5,801 nt of DNA from Anaerolineaceae bacterium UBA6801 (lineage in GTDB: Bacteria; Chloroflexota; Anaerolineae; Anaerolineales; Anaerolineaceae): assembly GCA_002452315.1 (NCBI GenBank), contig DKFH01000016.1:15023-20823 (forward strand), read 5' to 3'. The translations under genes and the position numbers were made by a program. The notes beneath the pieces are model-generated. The model ran no database searches. It was not told the origin of the DNA and saw only the letters and a list, made by a program, of their open reading frames with translations. Every line of letters starts with the position of its first letter. Positions within the stretch are counted from its first letter, which is position 1. Shown piece by piece: positions 5,340-5,801 of this stretch.

Positions 5340-5801
5340 CAATGTTTTCTAAGCCGAACAGGAACTATGAAAAGTGGCGATATACTGTTTTATATATTTT
5401 AATCATTACCATCTTTGGGTTCTTCTTGCTGCGATTGTTTGATATTCAAATTTTGCAGGGCAACGCCTTTGTCGCCCAGGCCGATGAAAACCGGACCCGC
5501 ATTATCAGAGACCCGGCCATTCGGGGGACGATATATGATCGCAATGGCTATGTTTTAGCGCAAAATGTGGCTTCCTATAACGTGGTTGTCATCCCTGGAT
5601 ATCTGCCCCTTGATGAAGGCGATACACAAGCGATCTTCCGGCAGCTTTCTGTGTTGATTGATATGCCTGTTAGTTTGGGTGAAACGGATGAAGAGACGGT
5701 CAGGAATTTCACACCCTGTTTCAGTGAATTGGGGATCCAGGAAGTTGTTTTCATTGCCTCAACCAACTGGCCGTTCCAACCGACCGCGTTAAAATGTGAT
5801 G
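5336..5801 (+). CDS. mrdA: class B penicillin-binding protein, PBP2 type (5' part)
   Basis: An open frame from ATG 5336 continues to the window end: 155 complete codons. The translation starts MTMFSKPNRNYEKWRYTV, has one membrane helix at about 16-35, then a periplasmic-facing linker and the class B motif RGTIYDRNG at 63-71 with VLAQNVASYNVVV (73-85). This is the N-terminal pedestal of monofunctional transpeptidases; the SxxK, SxN and KTG active-site motifs would be downstream, outside the window. Its place directly after mreD, with a four-base overlap, points to the elongation-specific PBP2 (MrdA/PbpA) and not the division-specific FtsI, though that choice rests on context. The pedestal carries two cysteines, C128 and C154. 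A RodA gene often follows in such clusters but cannot be seen here. Confidence 0.88.
   Translation, partial: MTMFSKPNRNYEKWRYTVLYILIITIFGFFLLRLFDIQILQGNAFVAQADENRTRIIRDPAIRGTIYDRNGYVLAQNVASYNVVVIPGYLPLDEGDTQAIFRQLSVLIDMPVSLGETDEETVRNFTPCFSELGIQEVVFIASTNWPFQPTALKCD

Overview
The window looks like an ordinary chromosomal stretch of a bacterium of moderate GC content, most likely from Chloroflexota (class Anaerolineae or a relative). That placement is an inference. It rests on the overall character of the proteins, a divergent coiled-coil/zinc-ribbon-type gene next to a MoxR-DUF58 pair, and an mreB-mreC-mreD-PBP2 string; no 16S rRNA or other marker is present to settle it.

Layout. (1) Positions 1-129, minus strand: the first 43 codons of a coiled-coil protein that resembles the C4 zinc-ribbon (DUF164/CdsZ-like) family and runs off the left edge. 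(2) Positions 130-351: an AT-rich divergent intergenic region holding the start signals of both flanking genes. (3) Positions 352-2624, plus strand: a two-gene unit of a MoxR-type AAA+ ATPase and a membrane-anchored DUF58 protein, joined by a 4-base GTGA stop/start overlap. (4) Positions 2625-2844: a 220-base gap with a consensus extended -10 promoter and a leader hairpin in front of mreB. (5) Positions 2845-5801, plus strand: the cell-elongation cluster mreB (TTG start), mreC, mreD and the 5' part of a class B penicillin-binding protein (PBP2/mrdA type), which runs off the right edge.

How the genes work together. MreB filaments on the inner face of the membrane, with the bitopic MreC and polytopic MreD, position and activate the PBP2 transpeptidase for side-wall peptidoglycan insertion. 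The MoxR/DUF58 pair belongs to a chaperone-like family whose clients are often envelope or extracytoplasmic proteins, but nothing here shows its client.

Regulation is the least ordinary part. mreB and mreC each seem to have their own promoter (an extended -10 at 2778-2786; TTGACT-N17-TATAGT at 3925-3953). In both cases the predicted transcript begins almost directly with a stem-loop lying just before the start codon. mreC has no clear Shine-Dalgarno sequence, and its hairpin can extend into the start codon. I found no mobile element, CRISPR array, RNA gene or obviously new multigene system; the coding content is recognisable housekeeping envelope machinery.
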